A DNA stretch of 64,000 bases, taken from NCBI RefSeq assembly GCF_014145615.1, contig NZ_JACIVH010000042.1:1-64000 (forward strand). The letters run 5' to 3'. Every line of letters begins with the position of its first letter. Positions within the stretch are counted from its first letter, which is position 1. A model generated the notes under the pieces. That model was not told the origin of the DNA. It saw only the letters and a program-made list of their open reading frames with translations, and did not search any database. This DNA is from Limosilactobacillus balticus. GTDB taxonomy: Bacteria > Bacillota > Bacilli > Lactobacillales > Lactobacillaceae. Below, piece by piece: positions 1 through 13,300 of the stretch. The translations under genes and the position numbers were made by a program.

Positions 1-3000
1 TCCGCATCACTTGCCGTGCTTGGCTTTGTAACATGAACTGTGACTGGCACTTCGTCCCTGGAACCATCTGGGTATGTTACCACAACCGTTGCCGGCTTAT
101 TTCCTTCGGTACTTACATTTGGCGTATCCTTCCACGTGTACTTTGTACCGGCTGGTAACTCGCCCTTGTTCTTGATCCCGTCAGCTGGATCTGGAACTAC
201 ACCAGCCTTCGTATTGATTGTTTGACCTTCTGGTGTGTACTTATCCGCATCAGTTTGTGAAGGAGTAGTCTTCTTGTAACTTACAGTTACAGTAGCGCCA
301 TTTTGTGGAATACCACCTTTTTCAGTTACTTGAGCTGCTGGAACTTCGGTTGCTTTCATACCATTAATGTAAGAATCGTAACCATTAATTTGTTGTACTT
401 CGATTGTTGGGAATTGTGCTTCACCGTTCTTAGCATGCCATGGATTCCAAGTAATTTCACCAGTTACGGGATCTTGATAACCTGCAACACCGTTAACATC
501 ACGAGTGTATTCTACAGTTTGCGTTACTGGAGCAATCGCTGCATGTTCTGCCGGAACTTCGTAGTTAATAGTACGAATTACTGCCAGATTCATATCCTTG
601 TTTAAAGAGTCGTATGGTACTGGAGTTGCGCCTTCTTTTACATAAGTAATGGTATCATTAATATTTTGTGAAGCAGCAGTCACTTCAATAGCTGGAATTT
701 GGTTAGCGTCATCCTTTACACCATTTACATAGGTGTTGTATCCCTTTTGTGGAGTAATAGTATATGCAGGAATAAGGTAAGTCGGAACACCATTCTTATC
801 TACCGTGCCTTCTGGACCTTGCCATGCATTCCAAGTAATATGACCAGTTGCTAAGTCCTTCACACCTGTACGTTGAAATGGCACAGTAATAGTTCTGACA
901 GTAATCTTATCAGCTTCAGGCTTACCTGCTGGGATTTTGTAAATAGTTTGCGTTACTTCGCGGTAAGTATCTTTATTATTTTTATCAACCGGAACCACTT
1001 CAGTAGGAACGGTTACTTTAATTGAACTTGCTGGAATATTAACGTTTAAGTAAGTTGGTTGACCATTTGCACCCTTATCAGTAAAGGTAATCTTAATTAC
1101 GCCGCCTTGACCATTTTCATTTGGCTTAGTTACCCAAGTAGTACTTGCAATTTCCTTTGTCGGAATATTGTTATCTACTAATTGATCAAATTGTTCGTTC
1201 GTCAGGTCTGAACCAAGGACAACATTAACTGGCGCAGTTACATTCTTAGCACCTGCTCCCTTCGCATCAATCGTGAATGATTTAGTAGTAACAGTACCAT
1301 TCTTTGCACCTAAGATGTTCTTTGCTGTCGCATTGTTAGTAAAGTCAACCTTAACACTAGTAGTGATTTTCTTACCCATTACCGTTGCTGTATCAACATT
1401 AGTATCTGGAGTTGTAGCCCAGCTAACAGTTGATGGATCAATCGTAATTGGCGTAGCAGTAGTTGAAAGCTTACCGTTAGTTAAAGTATAGCCTTCTGCA
1501 GTTACAACGCTAGCAGCAGATAAAACTTGTGAATTGGCAGTAGTTTCATGAGCGTTAAGGTTAGAAGCATCAACTGTGGTTACAACTGCACCCTTATCAC
1601 CCCAAGTTACTGTTTGACCTGCTTTAGTAACAATTACCGGCACAGTCGTTTCATCAGTGCTCTTGTCAGGGTAAGTTACAGTCACGGGAATATTGTAAGC
1701 ACCTGGGGTTACCTCAGCACCTGGTTTAACAGTGAGAGCACCAGTTGACGGATCAATCGTAGCCCAATCTGGTGTATCAGTGCTAGTGGTAAAGGTAGTT
1801 CCAGTTGGAGCAGTGACATCCTTGCCATCTTGATCAGTAAATGTTGGGTCCTCAGTTGCAGTTTGACCTTGTTCAACGTTCACCGGCTTATATGATGGAG
1901 TGTATTGATTATTTTCCTCCAAACTTGAACCAAATTTAACACCTGAAGTATTCCACCAACTAAAGTGATTAATAAAACTATTTAATGCTTTTGAGGCTTC
2001 AGTTTCATTGCCTTCAGGTACAACCGCGCCATTAGAGAAGCTATTTGAACCTGGATCAGAAACATCCGGTGTTAATACAACCTCATTAACACCTTTAGCT
2101 GGAGTATCATCATTGACCGATCCATTCATATATTCAGAGCCTTCATTATTCCAGTCGCCAAAGTCGCGATATGAACGAAAGGCATAAGCGTAGTCTCCAC
2201 CCTGACTAGTATTATTTAAGTATTTAATATTCCAAGTTACCGGCTCAGTTTCACCAGCAGGAATTATAGTTAATGGAGTATTATACGTACTATTAGCTGA
2301 GTTGATTACAATGTGGGTTTGGTGAGAAGCAACATCTCCTGCGCCTTCAGTTTTAATTAAATATCCTGGTTTGTTAGGCGTAGTTCGTTGTAAATTAACT
2401 AATTTTGCATTATTGAAGTTAAGATAGTTCTGACTACTTGTTCCCCACATCGTTAAAATAGCTGGCCAACCGTCACTATAATCATCTTTAGAGAGTGTAT
2501 AAGAAGATGGTAAATAAGAAGAGTAAGCAGAATCTTGCAAATTCAAACTACCACCATTTACTTCTAGATGATAAATTTGACCAGTTCCACTATTCGGTCC
2601 CATCGCAAGCAATGGCGAATCAGAATCACTTACATTAGTCCTAATGATAGAAAGTAAGGCATTAGGGCTAATTCTTACTGTACTATTCTCCGTATCTCCA
2701 TCATAATCTAAGCCAACCACACCAGCAGAACGAAAACCTGTATTACTCATTTTACTAGTAATAATTTTTAATGATGCATTATCTTGCAAATCAAGATTAC
2801 TTGCATTATTTACCCCCATCGAAGCTCCAGAACCTAACTCCATTGTTACTTGGCCATTAGGCATTAACCGTAATACGCCTGATGTTGCATTATCAATAGT
2901 TTGACTGCCAGCGCCACCAACAGAAAACGAAATGCCGGCCATGTTTGAAGTAGCTGCACTGTTGAAATCAACATTGGCACCATTCTCTATTACAACATTA

Positions 3001-3968
3001 CCTGAAGCTTGAATATTAGCTAAATCACTTGAACTATCATTATTTGCAGTAAATACAGTAGAGCCATTACTAAAGTTAACATTATTTGCTTGAATTAAAG
3101 CTGAGCTAGTAATATTTGAATTATTTAGACTGCCTTGTAATTTATTCTGTCCCTCAAAATTAACATTGACATTGGGATATGAGGAAGCAGTTGAATTATT
3201 AAGTAATTGGCCTGAATCTTCACTGGTTGTAACTCCATTAAAGGTCAATGTACTGTCGTTAGAAGTAGCACTGTTAAACCAAAATGGACCATATCCACTA
3301 GTTGTTTGAAGATTTAAATCCTTTAAAATAACATTCCAATTGCGGGTAGGGTTACTTGCATTGGGCTCATAGTAAGTATTACTGTCAAGATCAATGTAGT
3401 TATTCCCCATATTTAAAGCATATTGGTTTTGACCATCAATTGTTACTGTACGAGCAATCCCATAGTTGTTTATATCCTGATAGCTACCATTATTTAAATT
3501 AGCATTACTGAAATCAATATTCTTATCTAAGGTAATTGTACTTATATTTTTATTTTGTAAAGCGGTCAAGAATTGAGAATAGTCACTGACTGATTGAACT
3601 TGACTATTTTGCGCAGGCTCTGTAGTCGTATTTTGTGCAATTTTATTTTGATCAATTCCCTGACTCGTTACCAAATTTTGATTATTGGCAGCATTTGACA
3701 CCGTATTATTTGTAACTAAGTCGGCTGGGTTAGTTTCTCCGTTATTTGATATACTTAATGCCTTTGAATCAATATTTGTTTGAACCACTTCTTGATTAAT
3801 AGTGTTACTATGCGTCTCTGTAGTTGTGTTAGCAGAAGCATTTATTCTTATAAATGTTAATCCTATAAGTACCGATGCAACGCCAACTGTAAGTTTCTTA
3901 ATTGTAAATCGCTGTTTTTTTGGTTCTTGTTTCCAAAACCGCTCTTTTCGATTATTCTTTGACAACAT
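1..3968 (-). CDS. YSIRK-type surface adhesin with beta-helix-like, Rib-like and Muc_B2-like modules (3' end outside window)
   Basis: An open frame runs from an ATG at 3968 to the left window edge, so about 1320 N-terminal residues are visible and the C terminus, presumably with a sortase motif, is missing. A GGAGGGG Shine-Dalgarno lies just upstream. The N terminus has a YSIRK-like signal peptide (FTIKKLTVGVASVLIG, residues ~21-36) ending near ASA. Then follow an Asn/Thr/Ser-rich linker, a ~500-residue Asn/Gly/Ser-rich beta-helix-like region (about 1920-3540), a Rib-like unit starting near TPSYKPV (about 1610-1890), a shared domain of unknown function (about 1020-1600), two Muc_B2-like units (about 330-1010) and the start of a Rib-like array with DADKY and TYPDGS motifs (about 1-300). 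It is a paralogue of the 3258-residue protein encoded just upstream on the same strand. Cell-wall location and host adhesion are inferred from the family. Confidence 0.9.
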   Translation of the reverse strand, partial: MLSKNNRKERFWKQEPKKQRFTIKKLTVGVASVLIGLTFIRINASANTTTETHSNTINQEVVQTNIDSKALSISNNGETNPADLVTNNTVSNAANNQNLVTSQGIDQNKIAQNTTTEPAQNSQVQSVSDYSQFLTALQNKNISTITLDKNIDFSNANLNNGSYQDINNYGIARTVTIDGQNQYALNMGNNYIDLDSNTYYEPNASNPTRNWNVILKDLNLQTTSGYGPFWFNSATSNDSTLTFNGVTTSEDSGQLLNNSTASSYPNVNVNFEGQNKLQGSLNNSNITSSALIQANNVNFSNGSTVFTANNDSSSDLANIQASGNVVIENGANVDFNSAATSNMAGISFSVGGAGSQTIDNATSGVLRLMPNGQVTMELGSGASMGVNNASNLDLQDNASLKIITSKMSNTGFRSAGVVGLDYDGDTENSTVRISPNALLSIIRTNVSDSDSPLLAMGPNSGTGQIYHLEVNGGSLNLQDSAYSSYLPSSYTLSKDDYSDGWPAILTMWGTSSQNYLNFNNAKLVNLQRTTPNKPGYLIKTEGAGDVASHQTHIVINSANSTYNTPLTIIPAGETEPVTWNIKYLNNTSQGGDYAYAFRSYRDFGDWNNEGSEYMNGSVNDDTPAKGVNEVVLTPDVSDPGSNSFSNGAVVPEGNETEASKALNSFINHFSWWNTSGVKFGSSLEENNQYTPSYKPVNVEQGQTATEDPTFTDQDGKDVTAPTGTTFTTSTDTPDWATIDPSTGALTVKPGAEVTPGAYNIPVTVTYPDKSTDETTVPVIVTKAGQTVTWGDKGAVVTTVDASNLNAHETTANSQVLSAASVVTAEGYTLTNGKLSTTATPITIDPSTVSWATTPDTNVDTATVMGKKITTSVKVDFTNNATAKNILGAKNGTVTTKSFTIDAKGAGAKNVTAPVNVVLGSDLTNEQFDQLVDNNIPTKEIASTTWVTKPNENGQGGVIKITFTDKGANGQPTYLNVNIPASSIKVTVPTEVVPVDKNNKDTYREVTQTIYKIPAGKPEADKITVRTITVPFQRTGVKDLATGHITWNAWQGPEGTVDKNGVPTYLIPAYTITPQKGYNTYVNGVKDDANQIPAIEVTAASQNINDTITYVKEGATPVPYDSLNKDMNLAVIRTINYEVPAEHAAIAPVTQTVEYTRDVNGVAGYQDPVTGEITWNPWHAKNGEAQFPTIEVQQINGYDSYINGMKATEVPAAQVTEKGGIPQNGATVTVSYKKTTPSQTDADKYTPEGQTINTKAGVVPDPADGIKNKGELPAGTKYTWKDTPNVSTEGNKPATVVVTYPDGSRDEVPVTVHVTKPSTASDA

Positions 3969-4144
3969 AATTTACCCCTCCTAAAAAATGTCGTACTAAT
4001 ATATAAACCATTAACACTATTAATCTTAATTCTTTTGTTGTATTTTTTAAATTATTAACACTTATCAGCATATGTTGTATACACCTTAAAGCAAAATAAA
4101 CATATCAATAAAATATTTATAAAGAATCAACATTATAAACATAA

Positions 4145-4188
4145 GTCGGAGCGTCTTGGACATAGTTATTAGGCCAAGGCGTTCCAAC
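4145..4188 (-). other. Long hairpin in the leader between the two adhesin genes
   Basis: The arms GTCGGAGCGTCTTGG (4145-4159) and CCAAGGCGTTCCAAC (4174-4188) form a 15-bp stem with three G-U pairs. It lies between the adhesin terminator (4224-4275) and the start of the truncated adhesin. A third imperfect stem (TTCGTCA / TGACGAA, about 4195-4228) sits between them. The region 3969-4339 contains no gene. It holds these three stems, the terminator and presumably the promoter of the downstream adhesin, which I could not assign clearly. Confidence 0.6.
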
Positions 4189-4223
4189 TTTCTATTCGTC
4201 AGAGGATAACATAGGGTCTCTTG

Positions 4224-4275
4224 ACGAAAAACAAAAAAGTGCGGACACTCACCATTTTGATGAGCGTTCGCACTT
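4224..4275 (-). terminator. Rho-independent terminator of the 3258-aa adhesin gene
   Basis: On the minus strand a stem of about 13 bp (arms about 4239-4251 and 4261-4273 on the plus strand, two G-U pairs) is followed by TTTTTTGTTTTT. It lies about 65 nt after the stop codon of the large adhesin gene. Confidence 0.85.
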
Positions 4276-4339
4276 CTTTAGTTCAGCACTTTTAATTAAG
4301 TTATATCTTTCAGGGGGGAGAGAAATGATGTTATCTTAA

Positions 4340-7300
4340 TTATTTATCAGCTTTGCGTTTCTTATCGTGACCCGCGAAGCCGAAGAGACTTGCAACAGCA
4401 GCAAGACTCAAGCCGGCTAATGCACTGAACTTAGAAGAATCATTACCAGTTTGTGGCAATGTCTTCGCTGATTGCTGGCTAGTACTGTTAGTTGCACTAT
4501 TTTGTGTTTGACCAGTTACGTTTTCGATTACTGAACCGTTATTAATTTCAGTACCGTTTTGATGATCAATTGAACCATTACCGAAGTTCGTGTTTCCGCC
4601 ATTATCGGGGTTTATAGCATCTACATGAACATTAACAGTTACTTCATAGGTAGTTCCGTCTGGGAAGTGAACTTCAACTACACCAGTGTGATCACCAGGA
4701 GTAGAAACATCAGGCTCTTGCTTCCAAGTGTAAGTTGTTCCATCTGGCATCTGATCTTTGTTCTTAATTGCATCTGCAGGGTTAGGGAGTTTACCTTGAT
4801 CAGTTGTAATATTTTGTCCCTCAGGTGCGGGAACATTAACAGTTACTGTAACCGTATCTTCTGAACCGTCTGGATAACGAACAGTAATTGTTTCAGTATG
4901 TGAACCAGGCTTCTTGACATCTTGTGCTACTTGGTCTGGGTTTGTCCAAGTGTACTTGGTGCCATCAGGGAGATCAGCCTTGTTCTTAATCCCGTCTGCT
5001 GGATCTGGAACCTTACCTTCCGGAGTAGTAATTGGTTGCGGTTCTGGTGTGTACTTATCTGCATCGGTTGTTGGGTTGGTTACGTGGATGGTTACTGGAA
5101 TTTCGTCCTTTGAGCCATCTGGGTAGGTTACAACGATAACTGCTGGCTTATCACCTGGAGTTGTTGTATCAACAGGAGTCTTCCAAGTATACTTGGTGTC
5201 ACCTGGTAAGTCTCCCTTATTCTTGATGCCATCTGCAGGATTTGGAGTTTCGCCTTTCTTGACAGTAACCGTTTGCAGCTCTGGGCTGTACTTATCGGCA
5301 TCACTAGTAACATTTACATATACCGGAACAACTTCACTTGAGTCATCCGGGTAAGTTACCGTTACGTAATGCATGCTCAAGCCAGCTTGACTTGTAGATG
5401 GCGTGCCATTTGTCCAAGTGTACTTAGTGCCAGTTGGTAAGATGTTCTTGTTAACAATACCTTGTGGTGCGTCGTTAGCTAAGTCTTCACCAAGCTTTGC
5501 AACAATTGTGCCACCCTCTGGATTGTACTTCTCAGCATCAGTCGTAGTTCCTGGTTGAGGAGCTTCTGAATTCTTAACCGTAATAATGACTGGTACATTA
5601 TCTTGTGAACCGTCTGGGTAGGTAACAACAACAACTGCTGGTTGAACACCAACTTTATTAGTATCTGGAGTTGTTTCCCAAGTGTACTTGGTACCAGCTG
5701 GCAATTCACTCTTGTTAGTAATTGCAGCGGCAGCATCTGGAACCTTTGCACCCTTATCAACTGTGATGTTTTGACCCTGTGGAGTGTACTTATCCGCATC
5801 AGTTGGGTTGACATGAACAATTGTAGGAACATCTTCACTTGAGCCATCTGGATAAGTTACTGTAATTACAGCCGGCTTGTCACCAGTAGTTGAAGTATCT
5901 GGCGCATTCTTCCAAGTGTATTTAGTACCATCTGGCAAAGTATCCTTATTAGCAATCCCCTCGCTAGCATCTGGAAGTTTAGCACCACGATCAACGTTAA
6001 CTACTTGGCCTTGTGGATTATATTTATCAGCATCTGTTTCACTTGGCGTTGTCGTATCAGTAACGATAACTGTTGTTGTAACTTGGTCTTGTGAACCATC
6101 TGGGTAGTTAACAGTAATAATTACTGGCTGCGAGCCAACCTTAGCTGGATCTGGGGCAACATCCCAAGTGTACTTGGTACCGCTTGGTAATTCAGAAGCA
6201 TTCTTAATTCCTTGTTCAGCTGATGGAACGGGATCACCCTTCTTAATAGTGATGGTTTGACCTTCCGGTGCATACTTATCAGCATCATCAGTTACGTGAA
6301 CCATTACTGGAACCTCATCAACAGAGCCATCTGGATAAGTGACAGTTACAATACCATTCTTGTTACCAACAGTATTGGTATTAGGAGCATACTTCCAAGT
6401 GTAAGTAGTCCCTTCTGGCAAATCAGAGTGATTTACAATCGCATTCTCTGCATCGGTTGGTGTCAATACATGGCCCTTGTCAACAGTGATGTTTCCACCA
6501 TCAGCAGTGTACTTATCAGCATCGGTTGTTGGGTTAGTTACGTGGATCGTTACTGGAACTTCATCTTTAGAACCGTCTGGATAAGTTACAACAACCGTGG
6601 CTGGCTTATTACCTTCAGTTGTTACATCAGGCGTATCTTTCCAGGTGTACTTTGTGTCGGCTGGCAAGTCGCCCTTGTTCTTAATCCCATCGGCTGGATC
6701 TGGTACTACGCCGGCCTTAGTGTTCACATCTTGGCCTTCTGGCGTGTACTTATCTGCGTCAGTTGAGTTTGTAGTGTAGTTAATTTCAACAGTAGTGCTC
6801 TTGGTATCTGGGTTAACAGTTTCAGCAGCAACACTTGCTGGGTTAGCTGTGTAGCCCTTTACTACTGGTGCATTGTATCGGGCCCATGTACCAGTTGCAG
6901 CATCACTATCAACTACATGCCATGCGTTCCAAGTGATCTTGCCCGTTGCAGGGTCTTGGTAACCCGCATTGCCATCCTTATCTTCACGAGTAAACTTAAC
7001 TGTTTGCGTTTGTGATTCTGAATCAGCATTAGGAATGTTTGCCACAATCGTCCGGCTAACTTCACGATACATGTTATCATTTGTGCCGTTCCACTTGATT
7101 GGGGTACTGCCATCCTTGTGATAAACGATAGTTACACTTTGATTTGGTGTATTAGCATTTACAGTCTCAGCAGCAACATTTGCTGGATTTGCGGTGTAGC
7201 CCTTTACTGCTGGTGCATCGTACTTAGCCCAAGTACCAGTTGTAGCGTTCAGGTCACCAGCAACATGCCATTCCGTATTGTAAGTAATCTTGCCAGTTGC

Positions 7301-10300
7301 CACATCCTCGTAACCACTGTTGCCATCCTTATCTTCATTAGTAAAGTGGACAGTTTGGGTTACTGGCATCTTAGTACCATCAGGATTTTCAACGATGATA
7401 GTCCGAGTTACGTAACGGTTCATTTCATCGTTGATCCCTTCCTTACCTGGGGTGTAAGGAACTGGCGTTGTGCTTTCAGTAACAATAACCTTAACAGGTA
7501 CTTCGTCAGTTGACTTATCAGGGTAGGTTACAATAACTGTACCATCGACTGTACCTGGCTTGCTTACATCTGGGTTAGTCTTCCAAGTGTAGGTAGTGCC
7601 TTCTGGTAAATCACCAGTGTTGCTAATACCTTCACCAGCATCTGGGACATTACCAACTGTCGTATGAACATCTTGGCCTGCTGGAGTGTACTTGTCGGCA
7701 TCGGTCCGATTATCAGTAACATTGACATTTACAGTAACTGTATCAGTTGAGTTATCTGGATAAGTTACGGTAATGGTTTCAGGGTAAGTGCCTGCCTTCT
7801 TGACATCCTGTGCTACTTGATCTGGGTTTGTCCAAGTGTACTTAGTGTCAGCAGGAAGGTCACTAGTATTACTAATTCCCTTTTCAGCTTCTGGAACAAC
7901 ACCAACTGTAGTATTAACAGTTTGACCTTCTGGGGTGTACTTGTCAGCATCAGTTTGACTAGGCGTAGTCTTCTTGTAGCTAACATTCACAGTAGCGCCA
8001 TTTTGTGGTACTCCATCTTTTTCAGTTACTTGAGCTGCTGGTACTTCCGTTGCTTTTGCACCATCTACATATGAATCATAGCCGGCGATTTGGGTAACAC
8101 CAGTTGATGGGAATTGACCGTCCCCACCCTTCACATGCCATGCGTTCCAAGTAATATCACCATTGACTGGGTCTTGATAACCAGCTACACCGTTAACATC
8201 ACGAGTGTATTCTACGGTTTGCGTTACTGGAGCAATGGCATCATGTCCGGCTGGTACTTCATAGTTAATAGTACGAGTTACTGACATGTTCATATCCTTG
8301 CTTGAAGGATCATATGGTACTGGAGTTGAGTTTTGCTTTACATAAGTAATGGTATCAGTGATGTTTGCAGAATCAGCAGTTACATCAACAGCTGGAATTT
8401 GATTGTCAGTATTCTTAATACCATTTACGTAAGTGTCATAACCCTTTTGTGGTGTAATAGTATATGCAGAAATAGTGTAGGTAGGTACACCATTCTTATC
8501 TACTGTACCTTCTGGACCTTGCCATGCATTCCAAGTAATATCACCAGTTACCAAGTCCTTCACACCAGTACGTTGGAATGGAATAGTAACGCTTCTTACC
8601 GTATTAGTTTCAGTTTGTCCAGCTGGTACTTCTTGGATAGTTTGAGTTACTTCACGGTAAGTGTCTTTGTTATTCTTATCAACTGGAACATTTTCAGTAC
8701 CGTGTTCAACTTTGTAGTTTACAGGTTGTGGATCATCTGAACCGAACGTGTAAGATCCGATAACTTGTTGATGTGGAACTAGTTTCCAGTTAGTTGGAAC
8801 ATTTCCAGGTACATCAACATTAACAGCTTCGCCAGTCTTACCAGAAACATTGTAAGTACCTATCACAGTGCCATTACCGTCAACATAATTAATTACTAAA
8901 GTATGTTCGTTAGCAGTGTAAGTTACATTAACAGTTTCATTTTGTGAATTTTCAGTAATAGTTCCTGAAGCTGGAACATATTGTTGACCATCAACAGTTT
9001 CAATAGTTGCACCAGTTGCAGTAGCAGTGTAGCCAGGTTTAGTTACTTCATATTGTGGGAAGTTAGTTACTGGTTGACCTTCACTATTCTTAGCAGCTAC
9101 CCAGTTAGTGTAAGTTACTTGTTGGTCTGCTGGCTTAGAAAGATCAGTTATCTTAGCGCGACTGTAAATTACGTGTTGAACAAATGGGGCACTTTCACCT
9201 TCCACTGTAATCGTCCGAGTAATATCACGATAAATGTCGTGGTTAGTCTTGTTATCAACACCTTGATCAACCTTGATTACATTTACAGCTACTGGAACAT
9301 CAAGGTAACTACCATCAGTGAAGTTAATTCGTACTGTTGCAGGAGCCTTAGCATTAGCTTCAGCAAGACTTGGTAAAGTTTGCCAGTTAACTGAACTAAT
9401 TTCAGAATTATGATCAGCAGTTAAATCATTAGTATTTACAAGCTTTGAAGCGTCCCCTAAAGCAACCTTCAAATCAGTAACATCGGAGTTAACACTTGGA
9501 ATAGTACCGTTAGCTTCTGCACCATAAATGTAAACTGATGGGAATGGGTAAGTTGACACTGGGCCTTTACCATAAATTGGCCAGTTTACACTTGAACTGT
9601 CAACAACAGCTGAATACTTAGGATAACCAAATTGATCATTCGTCAAGTTAGTGTATTCAATTGTCTTAGTACCACCATTGTTGTCTGAGGCTAAGCTTGA
9701 TGGTTGACCATTACCTTTGATTGCACCTAATGCATTATTGAATAGAACAGTTCCATCGGCAGTCCAACTAATCTTAATGTCACTAGCATTAATAGATTGT
9801 GGAGCATCAACAGTTACACCAGCTGGATTATCACCAGTTTGGGTAAGAACATATGCAGTCTTGTCGGTATTCAAAGTGTAAATGTATGGCTTGCTGTAAT
9901 TTTGACCACCTTGGTAATAACTTAACTTGAAGTTTTCAATTACTGGTTCACCGATAATGTTCTTATCTGAGGTCTTGTGAGTTACAACATTATTGGCATG
10001 AAGGCTGAAGACATGACCATTATCGATAACAGTAACATCTCCTTGACCATTTACAGCAACCGGAATTGTTACTGTTTCAGTAGTACCATCTGGATAAGTT
10101 ACAGTCGCCGTACCAGTAGTTGCACCCGGCTTTGAAGTATCTGGCTTAATCGTCCAAGTTGCAGCTAATGGATAACCGTCAACTGGAGTAGTACCACCAT
10201 TATTCAAGTTAGCGATACCTTCAGTAGCAACTGGATCACCGCCAACAGTAGTAGTAATTGATTTAATCTCTGGCTTAGCATTAACAACTACATTAGTTGG

Positions 10301-13300
10301 AACCTCGTCCTTAGAACCATCTGGGTAAGTTACGACAATGACAGCTGGCTTCTTACCTGGAGTAGTTGTATCTGGAGTGTTTTGCCAAGTATAAGTTGTA
10401 CCATTTGGTAAAGTATCTGCATTCTTAATGCCCTTTTTAGCATCAGGAACTTCTCCAACCTTAGTTGAAACATCTTGCCCTTGTGGAGTATTGGTTTCTG
10501 CATCAGTAGTTACCTCGATTGAATTTGCTGGAATGTCAACGTTCAAGTAAGTTGGATTGCCATTAGCATCCTTATCATTAAAAGTAATCTTGATTACGCC
10601 GCCTTGACCTTGTTCATCAGGTTTAGTTGCCCAAGTAGTAGTTGCAATTTCGTCAGTTGGGATTTTGTTATCTACTAATTGATTAAATTGTTCATTAGTT
10701 AAGGCTGAGCCAAGTGCCACATTAACTGGAGTAGCGACATTATTAGCACCAGCACCCTTTGCATCAATAGTAAATGGGTTAGTAGTTACAACACCATTCT
10801 TTGAACCTAAGATGTTATTAGCGGCATCATTGTTAGTAAGGTCAACATTAACACTAGTAGTGATTTCCTTACCAGCTGCAGTTGCTTTATCAACATTAGT
10901 ATCTGGAGTTGTAGTCCAGCTAACAGTTGATGGATCAATCGTAATTGGCGTAGCAGTAGTTGAAAGCTTACCGTCAGTTAAAGTATAGCCTTCTGCAGTT
11001 ACAACGCCACCAGCAGAAAGAACTTCTGAATTTTCAGTAGTTTCATGAGCATTAAGCCCAGAAGTATCAACTGTAGTTATAATTGCACCTTTATCACCCC
11101 AAGTTACTGTTTGACCAGCCTTAGTAACAATGACTGGTACAGTAGTCTCATCAGTACTCTTGTCTGGGTAAGTTACAGTTACTGGAATATTGTAAGCACC
11201 TGGAGTTACATCGGTACTTGGTTTAACAGTTACAGTACCATTTGATGGGTCAATAGTTGCCCAATCTGGCGTAGCAGTACCTGTAGTAAAGGTGGTTCCA
11301 GCTGGAGCAGTGACATCCTTACCATCTTGATCCGTAAATGATGGGTCACCAGTTGCAGTCTGACCTTGTTCAACAGTTACTGGTTTATATGATGGAGTGT
11401 AAAGATTTGCCATTGGTTCAGTAATATTCAATGGAATATTTGCAAAGTCAATGGATCCATCAGTATAGGTTACTTTTGCCCAAGCTGACTTATCAGTAGT
11501 CTTTAAATCACCCGTTGGGTTAGTTGGTTCTGCTTCATCGCCCATGACAGTCTTCCATTCAGTAGCATCAGTAGCTGCATCATACCAGCTTACGTTCTTA
11601 ACAGAAGAAAGATCAGTAGTTACAGTACCATCACTAGAAAGTAAGCCTTTAATACCATCTTTAGCAATTAAATCACTTAAAGTTTGGTTAGTATTACCAT
11701 CAATAGTTTGAACTACTGGTTGGTATTTTTCGGCATCAGTTGGTGTTACTTTAGTTTCTAGATTAGTACCCATAGAAACTCGTTGTGGAGTCCACCAATT
11801 AAAATTATTTAAGAAACGATTCAAGTATGGTGTCTCATAATCTACACCTGGATTTGGTTGACCTTGAGTAATGGTACCGTTAGTGTATTGATATTGATTC
11901 AATCCAGCTTGGCTACCACCCATGGTAACAGTACCGTTTGAGTGAAGAAACTTAATCTCACCATTTTTGTTTTCACCAAGTGTTTGTCCTTGTCCAGCAA
12001 AACCACTGATTGAGTTGTTACCCCAGTTATTTTGAGTTTCAAGATTATTAATATACCAATAGTATGATGGATTATTGTAATTTCCTTCATCCCATTGAGC
12101 TAGTGGTAATGGATTATTGCTACCATTGCTTTGAATATTAACGTGGTTTACTTGGTTTTCAAGACGTAACAAGGTACCAGTTTGACTACCTGTCCGTTGC
12201 AAGTTTACATAGGCTGGATTAGTAATGTTAATTGTATTAGAACTATTTGCACTACCATTACCGCTTCCCCACATAGTTATTTCACCGATATTAGGAGTAT
12301 TAGTAAAATCTCCTGAAATTGATGAAGTAGCATCATCTTGTAAATCTAAAGTAGCTCCATCTTGAACATTTAGAGTAAAGATAGAACCTGTACCATTTCC
12401 AGATCCAAATGAAATTAATGGGGATGTAGATTTACCATTTCCAGTTCTAATAATTGTCAACTTACCTGCATTATCTAATAAATTCGAAGCAGCATTAGTG
12501 ACATTTGCAGCAAAACCAACACCTAGCGAAATTGGTGCAAAGTGGTAACCATTATAATTAGTTACACCGTTTGAACCACTACCATCATTGCTCTGCTTAG
12601 TGTTAATGGTAACAGCACCAGTCTTACCAATGTTTAAGTTACCAGCCCAAATAGCTATTGAGTGACCATCTGCCATATTGGCATTTAAATTACCGTCAAC
12701 TTGAACGGTACCGGTAATAGCACTATTTACAAGCATACCTTTAACATCAGTAGATTTACCATTTAGGGTAACAGTTGCACCTTGTTGAACATCAATTGCT
12801 GGTGCAGTATCTGTATCGTCTTCAACTTTAGCTCGTAAAATATTTCCACCAGCATTTTGATCATTGTTGGTTTTAGCACTACTTACATTAAAGACAGTAT
12901 TAGTGCCATCTGCAAAGATGATATGTGAAGCTGAAATAGCACTAGAATAATTATAAAGTTGATTACCATCAACGTTCACAGCCTCAGTCGTAATTGTATT
13001 GTTACCTTTGAAAGTTACTGTAGTATATGGATTATCTCCAGTTAATTTTGCCATGGTAGTGTTATAAAACGCACCATTCTTAACATCAGCAGTTACATTT
13101 TCAAAAGTAACTTTATTCTTAGCAAGAAGATCTGTGCTAATGTCATCCCCGCCCATATAAATCGGACTAAATGCTCCACCATAAGTGCTCCAGGAATTGT
13201 CGTAACCATCGGCATTGATAGTCACATCCTTAAAAGTAATATCCCATGGAGTGCTATCTTTTTGATTATTTGTGTCAAAGCTAAGGTAGTTAGTACCGAA

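Noticed and set aside
1-3968. Idea that the left adhesin is a pseudogene
   Set aside because: Translation from 3968 to the window edge shows no in-frame stop that I could find; it is simply cut by the window.
4625-6770. CRISPR-like regular spacing in the Rib array
   Set aside because: Repeat units are long (~240 nt), coding and in frame; no short direct repeats with unique spacers.
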